Below are positions 24,418 to 33,066 of a stretch of DNA of 49,333 nt, one piece after another. The position numbers and the translations under genes were made by a program. The DNA is from CAZLIC01 sp964559535 (GTDB lineage Bacteria > Pseudomonadota > Alphaproteobacteria > Rhodobacterales > Rhodobacteraceae): positions 1-49,333 of the forward strand of contig CAZLIC010000024.1 in assembly GCA_964559535.1 (NCBI GenBank). The letters run 5' to 3'. Below the pieces are notes generated by a model. It saw only the letters and a program-made list of their open reading frames with translations, ran no database searches and was not told the origin of the DNA. Within the stretch, counting starts at the first letter, position 1, and every line of letters begins with the position of its first letter.

Positions 24418-25137
24418 ATGTTTTACAAGGACGAGCGGCTGGCGCTCTTCATCGACGGGTCGAACCTCTATGCCGCTGCAAAGGCATTGGGATTCGACAT
24501 CGACTACAAGCTTTTGCGGCAAGAGTTCATGCGCCGTGGCAAGCTGATCCGTGCCTTCTACTACACCGCCCTGCTGGAAAACGACGACTACTCGCCGATT
24601 CGCCCGCTGGTTGACTGGTTGCACTACAACGGCTTCTCGATGGTGACGAAGCCCGCGAAGGAATACACCGACAGCCAGGGTCGCAGGAAAGTGAAGGGCA
24701 ACATGGACATCGAGCTGACGGTCGATGCCATGGAGCTGGCGCCGCGGATGGACCATGCCGTGCTGTTCTCGGGCGATGGCGACTTCAAGCCGCTGGTCGA
24801 AAGCCTGCAGCGCCAGGGTGTGCGCGTCTCGGTGGTGTCGACCATCCGCAGCCAGCCGCCAATGATTGCCGACGAACTGCGCCGCCAGGCCGACAACTTC
24901 ATCGAACTGGACGACCTGCGCGAGGTCATCGGCCGCCCGCCGCGCGAACCGCGCGCTGAACCGCGCCCGGACCCGCGCTTTGAGGGGCGCTTCGATTCGC
25001 GCACCTCGACGGTGCCGCCGCCGCCGTCCTCGATGGTGCCGCCGTCGGTCATGCCTTCTTCGGTGGTTCCCGTCCCTCCGTCGACCATGGTTCAGCCGCA
25101 GCCGGGCGACGGGATGGCCAGCATTCCGGCAAAGTGA
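24418..25137 (+). CDS. NYN-domain (LabA/DUF88) protein, putative RNase
   Basis: 239 residues. The N-terminal NYN domain (about residues 5-165) has a PIN-like acidic set: Asp13 in LFIDGSNLY, the Asp in KGNMDIELTVDAM, and SGDGDFKPLVESL. Such proteins are predicted metal-dependent ribonucleases. The last about 70 residues are low-complexity, Pro, Ser, Arg and Val rich (PREPRAEPRPDPR, VPPPPSSMVPP), probably disordered. The gene is divergent from folK and followed by a 24-base perfect palindrome. The family is common in alphaproteobacteria; the cellular substrate is unknown. Confidence 0.9.
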   Translation: MFYKDERLALFIDGSNLYAAAKALGFDIDYKLLRQEFMRRGKLIRAFYYTALLENDDYSPIRPLVDWLHYNGFSMVTKPAKEYTDSQGRRKVKGNMDIELTVDAMELAPRMDHAVLFSGDGDFKPLVESLQRQGVRVSVVSTIRSQPPMIADELRRQADNFIELDDLREVIGRPPREPRAEPRPDPRFEGRFDSRTSTVPPPPSSMVPPSVMPSSVVPVPPSTMVQPQPGDGMASIPAK

Positions 25138-25159
25138 CATCAGCGGTGTCCGGCCTGTG

Positions 25160-25183
25160 CGCCCGCCCCACGTGGGGCGGGCG
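25160..25183 (+). terminator. Perfect 24-base palindrome after the NYN gene
   Basis: Twelve-base arms (CGCCCGCCCCAC and its complement) meet at CACGTG with no unpaired centre. It begins 23 bases after the NYN gene stop. It lacks a T-run, so it is a likely but non-canonical transcription end or processing hairpin. Confidence 0.5.
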
Positions 25184-25259
25184 TTCCGCTGCCTGCCCAT
25201 AGACGGTTTACCGTGGCCGTGTTGCCCGCTACCTGTTCGGGCAGACGAAGGAGACCGCG

Positions 25260-26216
25260 ATGCCCGACCTGCCGCCCCTGACGCTGTATCTGGCCGCTCC
25301 GCGCGGATTCTGTGCCGGGGTGGACCGGGCGATCAAGATCGTGGAACTGGCGCTGCAGAAGTGGGGCGCGCCGGTGTTCGTGCGCCACGAAATCGTGCAC
25401 AACAAGTTCGTCGTGGATGATCTGCGCGCCAAGGGCGCGGTGTTTGTCGAGGAGCTGGACGATTGCCCCGATGACCGGCCGGTGGTGTTTTCGGCCCATG
25501 GCGTGCCGAAGTCGGTGCCCGCCGCTGCCGCCGCGCGCAACATGATCGCGGTCGATGCGACCTGCCCGCTGGTGACCAAGGTGCATATCGAGGCCGCGCG
25601 CCATGCCGAGGCGGGGCGGCAGATGGTGATGATCGGCCACAAGGGCCACCCCGAGGTGATCGGCACCATGGGGCAGTTGCCCGACGGCGAAGTGCTGCTG
25701 GTGGAAACCGAGGCGGATGTGGGGGTGCTGGCGGTGCGCAACCCCGAACGGCTGGCCTTCATCACGCAGACCACATTGTCGGTCGATGACACGGCGGCCG
25801 TGGTGGCGGCGCTGCGGGCGCGGTTTCCGGCCATCGTCGGGCCGGCCAAGGAAGACATCTGCTATGCCACGACCAACCGGCAGGCGGCGGTGAAGGCGGT
25901 GGCGGGAAAGATTGACGCGCTGCTGGTGATCGGTGCGCCGAACTCGTCGAATTCGCTGCGGCTGGTCGAGGTGGGGCGGGCCGCGGGATGTGCCTATGCG
26001 CAGCTGGTGCAGCGGGCGGCGGACATCGACTGGCGGGCTCTGGGCGGCATCCGGTCGGTGGGCGTGACGGCGGGGGCTTCGGCACCGGAGGTGCTGGTGA
26101 ACGAGGTGGTCGATGCCTTCCGCGCGCGGTTCGACGTGACGGTCGAGCTGGTGGAGACAGCGGTCGAGAACGTGGAGTTCAAGGTGCCGCGCGTTTTGCG
26201 AGAGGCGATGGCGTGA
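25260..26216 (+). CDS. ispH: 4-hydroxy-3-methylbut-2-enyl diphosphate reductase
   Basis: 318-residue iron-sulfur enzyme, the last step of the non-mevalonate isoprenoid pathway. The three cluster cysteines are C18 (APRGFCAGVDRAI), C102 (VDATCPLVTKVH) and C201 (EDICYATTNRQ). FSAHGVPKSV and GHKGHPEVIGTMGQ are present. AAGGAG stands just upstream of ATG 25260. The stop overlaps a possible 23-codon frame. Secure. Confidence 0.97.
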   Translation: MPDLPPLTLYLAAPRGFCAGVDRAIKIVELALQKWGAPVFVRHEIVHNKFVVDDLRAKGAVFVEELDDCPDDRPVVFSAHGVPKSVPAAAAARNMIAVDATCPLVTKVHIEAARHAEAGRQMVMIGHKGHPEVIGTMGQLPDGEVLLVETEADVGVLAVRNPERLAFITQTTLSVDDTAAVVAALRARFPAIVGPAKEDICYATTNRQAAVKAVAGKIDALLVIGAPNSSNSLRLVEVGRAAGCAYAQLVQRAADIDWRALGGIRSVGVTAGASAPEVLVNEVVDAFRARFDVTVELVETAVENVEFKVPRVLREAMA

Positions 26217-26284
26217 AGCGGTGGGTGTCGGCGGCGGTGCTGGCACTGGCGCCGCAGGCGCTGGTGGCGGAACTGGCGGGTTGA
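26213..26284 (+). CDS. Possible 23-residue signal-peptide-like micro-ORF
   Basis: GTG 26213 overlaps the ispH stop (GTGA). The frame encodes MKRWVSAAVLALAPQALVAE and ends three residues later. It has the look of a Sec signal peptide with almost no mature part. It could be a translated leader, the remnant of a truncated secreted-protein gene, or chance. The following 63 bases to DUF3429 show no continuation. Confidence 0.2.
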   Translation: MKRWVSAAVLALAPQALVAELAG

Positions 26285-26347
26285 AATGGGGGGTGGACGG
26301 CGCCCCGCCGCGGGCCAGGTTGCGCGGCGCATGCAGGAGACCCGCCG

Positions 26348-26800
26348 ATGACGACCCCGCCCCGTTCCGCCCTGATCCTTGGCTTCGCCGGGCTGATCCC
26401 GTTTGTGTGGAGTGCCGTGACGCAACTTTCCGGCCCAGCCGAAAGCTGGACCCTGCAGATGATCGGTCCGCGGTTCGTGGGGCCGTACCTTGGCCTGTCC
26501 TACGGCACCATCATTCTGGCCTTCATGTCGGGCGTGCTGTGGGGCTTTGCGACAAGGGTCGAGGGGCGGCAGGCGGCGGCGGGCTATGCGCTGTCGGTCA
26601 TTCCGGCGCTTTGGGCGTTCTTCTTTGTCGGCGGCGGGGTCACCAGTGCCTCGATCTACCTGATCGCCGGGTTCGCGGGCCTTCTGCTGATTGACGCGGC
26701 CTTTGTGCGGCAGGGGCTAGCGCCGGTGTGGTGGATGCGGCTGCGGGTTCCGCTGTCCGCCGTGGTGGCCCTGTGCCTGGCGGTGCCGCTGTTGCGTTGA
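26348..26800 (+). CDS. DUF3429 membrane protein
   Basis: 150 residues with about four or five transmembrane helices (ALILGFAGLIPFVWSAV, GTIILAFMSGVLWGFATR, YALSVIPALWAFFFVGGG, AVVALCLAVPLL). The FMSGVLWGFAT segment is typical of DUF3429, an uncharacterised family of small inner-membrane proteins. ATG 26348 follows AGGAGA with short spacing. It lies between ispH and rnhA, all on the plus strand with short gaps. Confidence 0.85.
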   Translation: MTTPPRSALILGFAGLIPFVWSAVTQLSGPAESWTLQMIGPRFVGPYLGLSYGTIILAFMSGVLWGFATRVEGRQAAAGYALSVIPALWAFFFVGGGVTSASIYLIAGFAGLLLIDAAFVRQGLAPVWWMRLRVPLSAVVALCLAVPLLR

Positions 26801-26844
26801 CCGGGCGCGCCGCCTATGGCGGGGGCCAGCCGCAGGGGACATGC

Positions 26845-27312
26845 ATGGTCGATCTGTTCGCCTATACCGACGGTGCCTGTTCGGGGAACCCCGGGCCGGG
26901 CGGCTGGGGCGTGCTGCTGCAGGCCTTCGAGGATGGCGTTCTGAAGAAGGAGCGCACGCTGCAGGGCGGCGAGGGCAACACCACCAACAACCGGATGGAG
27001 CTGATGGCGGCGATTTCGGCGCTGGAGGCGCTGCGCAAGCCCACGGTGATCACCGTCGTCACCGATTCGGCCTATGTGAAGAACGGTCTGACGGGCTGGA
27101 TCCACGGCTGGAAGAAGAATGGCTGGCGGACGTCGGATGGCAAGCCGGTGAAGAACGTTGAGCTGTGGCAGCGGCTGGAGGTGGCAGCGGCGCGGCACAA
27201 GGTGGAGTGGCGCTGGATCAAGGGCCACGCGGGGCATGCCGAGAACGAGCGGGCCGATGAACTGGCGCGGGCGGGCATGGCGCCGTTCAAGCCCGCGAAG
27301 GGCGCCGCGTGA
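26845..27312 (+). CDS. rnhA: Ribonuclease HI
   Basis: 155-residue endonuclease that cuts RNA in RNA-DNA hybrids. The catalytic acids are in AYTDGACSGNPGPGG, NNRMELMAAISALE and VVTDSAYVKNG, with the late WIKGHAGHAENERADEL supplying the His and last Asp. ATG 26845 gives the standard length, although the frame is open farther upstream. The stop overlaps the next gene by GTGA. Confidence 0.97.
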   Translation: MVDLFAYTDGACSGNPGPGGWGVLLQAFEDGVLKKERTLQGGEGNTTNNRMELMAAISALEALRKPTVITVVTDSAYVKNGLTGWIHGWKKNGWRTSDGKPVKNVELWQRLEVAAARHKVEWRWIKGHAGHAENERADELARAGMAPFKPAKGAA

Positions 27313-27935
27313 CACCCGACGTGCTGGACCTTGCCTCGGTCGCCGTGTTCGCCGCGACAGGGGCGCTGGTTGCCTCGCGGTCGCAGCTGGACATCGTGGG
27401 GTTCATCTTTGTGGCCTGCCTGACGGCATTGGGCGGAGGCACGCTGCGCGATGTTCTGCTGGACAGGCACATCCTGTGGATGGTGCAGCCTGTGTATCTG
27501 GGTGTGGCCAGCGCGGTGGCGGTGGTGGTGTTCTTTGCCGCACCGTACTTTGAAAGCCGCTATCGGGTGCTGGTGTGGCTGGATGCCTGCGCGCTGGCGG
27601 TGGCGGTGCCGGCCGGCGTGGCGGCGGCCAGCGGGTCGGGCTGGCATGTGGTGCTGGTGATGGGCGTGCTGACCGGCTGCGTGGGCGGCCTGTTGCGCGA
27701 TGTGGTATGCAACGAGGTGCCGCTGGTGCTGAAGGCGGGCGAGCCCTATGCCACCGTTGCGCTGGCGGGCGCCGGGGCGGCGCTGGCCAGCGAATATGCG
27801 GGGATGCCTGCGAATGTGGCGCTGGCGGTCTGCGGGGCGGTCACGTTGGCCCTGCGGGCGGGGGCGCTGGCCTTTGGCTGGCGGCTGCCGGTCTATCGCT
27901 CGCGCCCGCCGCGGCCCGAGAACCCCAAGCGCTGA
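27309..27935 (+). CDS. TRIC/UPF0126 family membrane channel protein
   Basis: 208 residues with seven hydrophobic segments and two internal repeats: ALGGGTLRDVLLDRHILWMV in the first half and CVGGLLRDVVCNEVPLVL in the second. The GGxxRD motifs define the trimeric intracellular cation (TRIC) channel family, to which Escherichia coli YicG belongs. Potassium conductance has been shown for some bacterial members. The start is GTG 27309, coupled to the rnhA stop. The C-terminus is basic and proline rich. Confidence 0.9.
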   Translation: MTPDVLDLASVAVFAATGALVASRSQLDIVGFIFVACLTALGGGTLRDVLLDRHILWMVQPVYLGVASAVAVVVFFAAPYFESRYRVLVWLDACALAVAVPAGVAAASGSGWHVVLVMGVLTGCVGGLLRDVVCNEVPLVLKAGEPYATVALAGAGAALASEYAGMPANVALAVCGAVTLALRAGALAFGWRLPVYRSRPPRPENPKR

Positions 27936-27971
27936 CTTGTGCGGCGGCCGGTCATCGGCCATGGTCGCGCC

Positions 27972-28469
27972 ATGGCCCGCCCGCGCAGCATTCCGGATTC
28001 CGACGTGTTCACCGCCGTCCGCCGCATTCTGGCAGAAGGCGGCGACAAGGCCGTGACTTTTGCCGCCGTGGCGCTGGCGACGGGGCTGGCGGCGCCGTCA
28101 CTGGCGCAACGCTATGGCACCTGTGCGGGCATGATCAGGGCGGCACTCGCCGATGGCTGGGCGGTGCTGGCGGCGGCCGTTGTGCCGGCGTCGGGGGCCG
28201 ACACGCCGCAGGCGTTTCTGAAGGCGCTGGGCGCTGAAGGGTTGCTGCCGGTGCTGATGGGGGCGGGCCTGCGCGACAGCCGCCTGCGGGCGCAGGCGAC
28301 GGACTGGCGCGTGGCGGTCGAGGCCGGGCTGGCGCGGTTCTTCGGCAGCGGCGGCAAGGCGCGCGAGGCGGCAGCGGCGCTGTTCGCGGCCTGGTCCGGC
28401 GCGCTGCTGTGGGAACCCGCGGGCGGGCGCGGGTTCAAGATGAAGGACGCGGCCAAGCGCCTGGGCTGA
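27972..28469 (+). CDS. TetR-like transcriptional regulator
   Basis: 165 residues, short for the family (usually about 190-210). The N-terminal helix-turn-helix reads VRRILAEGGDKAVTFAAVAL then ATGLAAPSLAQRYGTCAGMI, a TetR-type pattern. The C-terminal part is alanine rich and diverged. ATG 27972 starts MARPRSIPDSDVF, a typical opening; GTG 27939 is possible but adds unrelated residues. It ends just before a convergent small membrane gene. The target is unknown. Confidence 0.75.
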   Translation: MARPRSIPDSDVFTAVRRILAEGGDKAVTFAAVALATGLAAPSLAQRYGTCAGMIRAALADGWAVLAAAVVPASGADTPQAFLKALGAEGLLPVLMGAGLRDSRLRAQATDWRVAVEAGLARFFGSGGKAREAAAALFAAWSGALLWEPAGGRGFKMKDAAKRLG

Positions 28470-28472
28470 GCC

Positions 28473-28715
28473 TTAGCGCCGTGGGCCGTAGGTCTTCCAC
28501 AGCCAGATCAGCAGCATTGCGCCCAGCACGGCGCCCACGGCCATGGCCACCCAGCCGGTGATGGCCACAAGGAAGCGCAGCGCAACCCAGCCAACGGCGG
28601 CCCCTGCCACCCCCAGCGCAACTGTGGTGGGCACATCGGTGCGCAGGTCCATCACCCGGGTGGCCACGAACCCGGCGGCCGCACCGATGATGACGATGAA
28701 CAGGATCATGGGCAT
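28473..28715 (-). CDS. GlsB/YeaQ/YmgE-type small membrane protein
   Basis: 80 residues with about three transmembrane helices (MILFIVIIGAAAGFVATRVM, VALGVAGAAVGWVALRFL, AVGAVLGAMLLIWLW). The glycine-rich repeats resemble the transglycosylase-associated (GlsB/YeaQ) stress proteins, whose function is unclear. A strong ribosome site, GGGGAGGAA, precedes ATG 28715, which fixes the start even though the frame is open farther upstream. It may be transcribed with the three genes upstream; the gap is 151 bases. Confidence 0.75.
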   Translation of the reverse strand: MPMILFIVIIGAAAGFVATRVMDLRTDVPTTVALGVAGAAVGWVALRFLVAITGWVAMAVGAVLGAMLLIWLWKTYGPRR

Positions 28716-28866
28716 CGACGTTCCTCCCCGAACCATATGGGAACGCAAGGGCACGGCGGGAAGACCCGCCGCGCGCCCGTTCTGCATTTCGGCAGGCCTT
28801 GCCACGCGGGGGTGCAGGCAGAGCGCGGCCGCCATCCGGCGGAACCGCTGCAGGCACGGCGGTACA

Positions 28867-29349
28867 TCAGCCTTCGGACAGGGCTGACCGCGCCGCCGCA
28901 ACCCGGTTCGCCAGGTAGGCGGCCCCGGCCTCGGGCCGGTTCGGCCACAGCCGGGCGGCAAGTGCCGCGAAGCGTTCGCCCGCCGCGAACATCGCCGCCA
29001 GGAAAGCCGCGGCCGGAAAGCGCACGGACTCTTGGTACGCGCCGCTCAGCTCGATGTCGGGCCCGTCGCGCCGCAGCGTGATCCTTTCGTCAGAGGACCA
29101 GAAGTCCAGCGCATAGCTGGTGCCGCCCTGCAGGGCGACGATCCCGTCAAGGCACAGGCCGGGAACCATCCACAAAAGCGCGTCCGACAGGTCAACCTCG
29201 CGGTCGCCCCAGACGATCTGCAGGCTGCCTTCCTGCTGCTCGATCGGGCCAGGCCGCAGCGCGTCCAGCTGCGGCACATCGGCTTCGGGCACGAACACGT
29301 CGGGCGGGAAGAAGAACATGAGCGTGACCGACACCGGGGCAGACGTCAT
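28867..29349 (-). CDS. Candidate immunity protein of the repeat-toxin unit
   Basis: A 160-residue soluble protein of a family I cannot name. It begins with a hydrophobic strand (VTLMFFFPPDVFVP), then EQQEGSLQIVWGDREVDLSD, LDFWSSDERITL, and a helical end (AAMFAAGERFAALAARLW). It has no signal peptide or membrane helix. It follows the giant repeat gene by 22 bases on the same strand and has a clear AAGGA ribosome site. Small size, intracellular type and position directly 3' of a gene with a toxin-like C-terminus suggest an immunity protein. That is inference from position. Confidence 0.6.
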   Translation of the reverse strand: MTSAPVSVTLMFFFPPDVFVPEADVPQLDALRPGPIEQQEGSLQIVWGDREVDLSDALLWMVPGLCLDGIVALQGGTSYALDFWSSDERITLRRDGPDIELSGAYQESVRFPAAAFLAAMFAAGERFAALAARLWPNRPEAGAAYLANRVAAARSALSEG

Positions 29350-29371
29350 GGCTGAATCCTTGTGTTCCGCA

Positions 29372-32300
29372 TCAGATCAGGGCGGCCTTGATCCCGTACA
29401 TGTCGCGGTTCCGGATCTTCCGCTGGCCGGGTGCGTTTCGCGGAAAGAACTGGGCGACATAGGCATTTCCCGGAGGCGGATCCGGATCGGGGTTGAAGCC
29501 GATCTTGGCGGTTCCGCCAGACCCGTCATCCACATTGTCCTCGAACTTGTAGGTGTTGCCGGGCGGCGGTTCCAGATCGGTTTCCAGCAGGGGCTGCGTC
29601 ATGGCCATGTTGCCCATGGCGCTGTCCACCATCCCCTTGACCGCGGCTTCGTCCACCGTGCGTGCGTAAAGCGTGATCGGCGTGTTGTTGGCGGGCGGTT
29701 TGAGGGTGAAGTTGCAGTGCTTGCGGGTGTGACGCTCCACGATGTGGTCCATGCGGATGTTCGTCGGCCCTTCCGGGCCGACGGTCGCCACGACCGCGTT
29801 GTGCGACGTGTCATGTTCCAGCGACGCAGCGTTCTGGATCAGTTCGTCCAGGGTCAGTCTGGGCACGGTCGCCGGGCCGCCGGGCGGGCCGCCGGTGGCG
29901 CGGTTGCGCAGATTGGTGACGAACTTGCTGTGCAGCTGGTTGGCATTGCCGCCGTGGCCGGGCGCGTGGACCACATTGCGCAACCCCTTGCCGGGCTGGT
30001 TGGGTTCGCCCGGCTGGCTGGTTTCCAGGATATCGCCGGATGCACCGGTCAGTGCGTCCATCGTCATCTTCAGATCGGGCATGTGGCCCGTGAACGCCGT
30101 GCACATTTCCTTCAGCTTGGCCCCGTCCTGCGGCGATCCGGGCGGGGTCTTGGGCGTGAAGGCATAGCGCATCACGCTGCCCAGCCGCTCTTCGTTCCCC
30201 GCACCCGTAAAGCCGCCGTTGGTCAGCATGTCTTCGAACTTGGCCACTTCGACCGGGCCGCGGAAGGTGGCCATCATGTCGACCAGCACCTTGGGGTCCT
30301 TCTCTCCGACGCCATCGGCGGGCCCGTCGGGGGATTTCACGCAGCCGTGCTTGTACAGATTGGCCAGGACATCGGGGTTCTGTCCCAGCTTGCCCGAGGT
30401 CATCAGACCCTTGAAGTCCGACATTTCCTGCGCGTCCAGCTTCTGCAACAGACGCGTCATTTCAGCCGGCGTGCCGTCGCAGCCGGGACGCAACAGCTTG
30501 CCCAGGCATTCGGTCTTGGCGGCATCGGGCACCGGCGCGCCGCTGCCGTCCTTCGTGCCGAACCCGCCGGTCTGCAACAGGTTGCCCAACCGCGCGTTGT
30601 TGTCGGACTTGCCCAGTTCGGTGGCAATTGCCTTCAGTTCGGCGCCGCCGCCCTTGCATCCGACCCCCACGAACTTGGCCATGACTTCGGGTTCAAGCCC
30701 CAGCTTGCCGGTTTCCAGCGTGACGGCCAGCGCGTCGCAGCCGGTCTTGTCCATGTCCTTGCACAACTTGCCCAGGCTCTTGGCGCGCCACGCCTCATCG
30801 GTGCCGGGGTCCAGCGGCGGCTTTTCGTCGGCCCCGTGCTTGTACAGCTGGGCCAGGCATCTGGGGTCGATCACGGTATTGCCTGCCACCGTCTTGCCCT
30901 TCAACCCGCCGTCACCCAGCATCCGCGCCAGTCCCTTGCGGTTGTCGGCATCATCGAAACCGCCCTGCAGCACCTTCAGGCTGTCCGCCTTCCCTTCGCA
31001 GCCGATCCCCACGAGATGGCTCAGCGCCTCGGGCGCCTGGCCCAGACCGCCCTCGGACAACATGTCCTTCAGCTTGCCACAGGCGCTGCTGTCCAGGTCC
31101 TTCAGAAGCGTCGCCATCTTTGTCATGCGGTCGTCGGCCGAGCCGGGCGCGGGTCCGGCGCCGTTCTTCAAGAGATTGCCCAGACAGGCCGGGTCAATGT
31201 CGCCATCCGACAGGGCGCCTGCCTTGCCCGCCATGCCGCCATCCGTCAGCATCCGCTGCAGGGCGGCCGCATTGGTCCCGTCGGAAAAGGTGGTGACCAT
31301 GGCCTGCATCTGATCGGCCTTGCCATCGCAGCCGACAGACACGGCCTGCCCCAGCGCATCGGGGGCCAGCCCCAGGCCGCCCGAGGTCAGCACCGTCTTC
31401 ATCTTCTGGCAACCGGCCTGATCCATGCCCTTGAACAGGGCGGCCAGGCCATCCGCCTTGGCCTTGGGGTCGTCGCCCGTGGCGTGCTTCAGCATCTTGC
31501 CCAGGCAGGCAGGGTCGATGTCGCCCACGGCCAGAGGTGGCGGCGACCCGGACAGGCCACCATCGGTCAGCATCCGCTTCAGCCCTTCGCGGGCATCCTT
31601 GTCGTTCAGCGATGCGCCGAACTGCGCCAGCATCGCCGGATCGCCGTTGCAGCCCTCGGCATACAGGCTGCCAAAGGCTTCGGGCGCGTCGCCCAGCCCG
31701 CCGGTTTCGACCAGACCCTTCAGGTTGCCCTGCGCCACGCCGTCCATCCCGTTGAACAGCGCAATCAGCCGGGCCGGGTCGCCCTTGCATCCCGTCTTGA
31801 ACAGCGCCGCCAGGGCCTTGGGCTTGGACCCAAGACCACTGTCCTTGGCAAATGACTGGAACGCCGCCAGATCGCTGCCCAGCGCGCCGTGCAGGGCGGC
31901 CACATCCGCGGCTCCGGTTCCGCCGTCCAGCAGCGCGGCGGCCAGGTCGCCGCCCAGGTCGGTGCACAGCGCGGCGATCTCGGCCCCCGATGTGCCGGCG
32001 TCGGCGAAGGCCTTGAGGTGCTTGGCATCGCCAAGGGCATCCAGCACCCCCTTCATCTTGTCGGCGCCGCCGAGCCCCGCCATCAGCGCGCCCAGCGCCT
32101 TCTGGCCGAAGGTCTTGCACAGGGCACCCAGCGCCTTGGCATCAAAGACCTTCAGCACGCCAGAGAGCGCCGCGCGCCCCCCCAGATCGGCCTCTAGCTG
32201 GGCATAGTCGCCTGGATCGATCCCGGCTTCGGCACACAGCGATTCGATCCCCTCCTTCCCGCCCAGATCGGACAATTCCTTGGCTACGTCGGCCGCCACC

Positions 32301-33052
32301 CGGCGCAGATCCTCCAGGCGGTCCGCCGCCGCCGCATTGCGGGCCGTTGTCACCGGATCGGCCAGCGCATCGGCCAGGGCGCCGCGCGCCTGGGACAACC
32401 GGAGCTTCTGGTCCTGAAGATAGCCCTCCGCGTCGATCAGCGCCCCGTCCTGACGGATGCGCTCGCGTTCAAGGCGCCGTTCGTTGGCGGCATCCTGCGC
32501 GTCCGCGATCAGCCGGCGGATGGCTTCCACCCGGTCGTTCGCCGTTTCCAGCATTGCCACCGTCACCGGTTCGGCGCCCAGCCCGCTTCGGGCCGTTTCC
32601 ACGGCACCGCGGATCGCCTCGGCCTCCGATGCCTCGGCACCCTCGGGCGGCGCCATCTGCTGCAGCGCATTGCGCAGAAGCTCGCGCTGCCGACCCCGCT
32701 CGGCCACGGCGTTCTCGGCATCCAGAACAAGGTTGCGGGCCGCCGCCAGCCTGTCGGTTGCGGTTGCAAGGATCTCTTCTGTCAGGGATTCGGCATCCAG
32801 ACCGGCCAGGGCCACCCGGACCGCATCGGTGATGGCCGCGGCTTCAACGGGCTCGGCCCCGACGGGCGGCACAACACCGTCGAATTCCTTGCGCAGGCGT
32901 GTCCGTTCCACGTCCAGCGCCCGGTCATCCGGCGCGTCTTCGCCGTCTTCGTCGTCCCAGTCTTCCTCGTCGTCCCAGTCAACGCCGTAGTGGCCGGCCA
33001 CCTGGCGGCCCCAATCGATTTCTTCCTGCAACCATCTGGATTTCTTGTTCAA
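29372..33052 (-). CDS. Giant cysteine-repeat protein with a toxin-like C-terminus
   Basis: 1226 residues from TTG 33052, preceded by GGGAG; the frame runs farther but overlaps the upstream gene. Regions: an acidic patch (DDEEDWDDEDGED, residues 27-39); helical segments to about 260; two short related units; then about five repeats of about 110 residues (about 410-970), with motifs GGLGxxPExL, GCxGxxxxL, MLTDGG and IDPxCLG. Cysteines recur in register: GC at 468, 575, 685, 799 and 904; CLG or CLA at 516, 623, 732 and 849. The C-terminus (about 1020-1226) has DHIVERHTRKHCNF near 1102 and ends QRKIRNRDMYGIKAALI. No signal peptide is seen. The family is unknown to me; a nuclease toxin is inferred. 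Confidence 0.8.
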   Translation of the reverse strand: MNKKSRWLQEEIDWGRQVAGHYGVDWDDEEDWDDEDGEDAPDDRALDVERTRLRKEFDGVVPPVGAEPVEAAAITDAVRVALAGLDAESLTEEILATATDRLAAARNLVLDAENAVAERGRQRELLRNALQQMAPPEGAEASEAEAIRGAVETARSGLGAEPVTVAMLETANDRVEAIRRLIADAQDAANERRLERERIRQDGALIDAEGYLQDQKLRLSQARGALADALADPVTTARNAAAADRLEDLRRVAADVAKELSDLGGKEGIESLCAEAGIDPGDYAQLEADLGGRAALSGVLKVFDAKALGALCKTFGQKALGALMAGLGGADKMKGVLDALGDAKHLKAFADAGTSGAEIAALCTDLGGDLAAALLDGGTGAADVAALHGALGSDLAAFQSFAKDSGLGSKPKALAALFKTGCKGDPARLIALFNGMDGVAQGNLKGLVETGGLGDAPEAFGSLYAEGCNGDPAMLAQFGASLNDKDAREGLKRMLTDGGLSGSPPPLAVGDIDPACLGKMLKHATGDDPKAKADGLAALFKGMDQAGCQKMKTVLTSGGLGLAPDALGQAVSVGCDGKADQMQAMVTTFSDGTNAAALQRMLTDGGMAGKAGALSDGDIDPACLGNLLKNGAGPAPGSADDRMTKMATLLKDLDSSACGKLKDMLSEGGLGQAPEALSHLVGIGCEGKADSLKVLQGGFDDADNRKGLARMLGDGGLKGKTVAGNTVIDPRCLAQLYKHGADEKPPLDPGTDEAWRAKSLGKLCKDMDKTGCDALAVTLETGKLGLEPEVMAKFVGVGCKGGGAELKAIATELGKSDNNARLGNLLQTGGFGTKDGSGAPVPDAAKTECLGKLLRPGCDGTPAEMTRLLQKLDAQEMSDFKGLMTSGKLGQNPDVLANLYKHGCVKSPDGPADGVGEKDPKVLVDMMATFRGPVEVAKFEDMLTNGGFTGAGNEERLGSVMRYAFTPKTPPGSPQDGAKLKEMCTAFTGHMPDLKMTMDALTGASGDILETSQPGEPNQPGKGLRNVVHAPGHGGNANQLHSKFVTNLRNRATGGPPGGPATVPRLTLDELIQNAASLEHDTSHNAVVATVGPEGPTNIRMDHIVERHTRKHCNFTLKPPANNTPITLYARTVDEAAVKGMVDSAMGNMAMTQPLLETDLEPPPGNTYKFEDNVDDGSGGTAKIGFNPDPDPPPGNAYVAQFFPRNAPGQRKIRNRDMYGIKAALI

Positions 33053-33066
33053 GGATCGCTCCCGGT

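Noticed and set aside
29120..31855. Long plus-strand frame opposite the giant repeat gene
   Set aside because: It reflects the repeats of the minus-strand gene in complement. The minus-strand frame has a plausible start, clear operon spacing and coherent protein repeats, so it is the real one.
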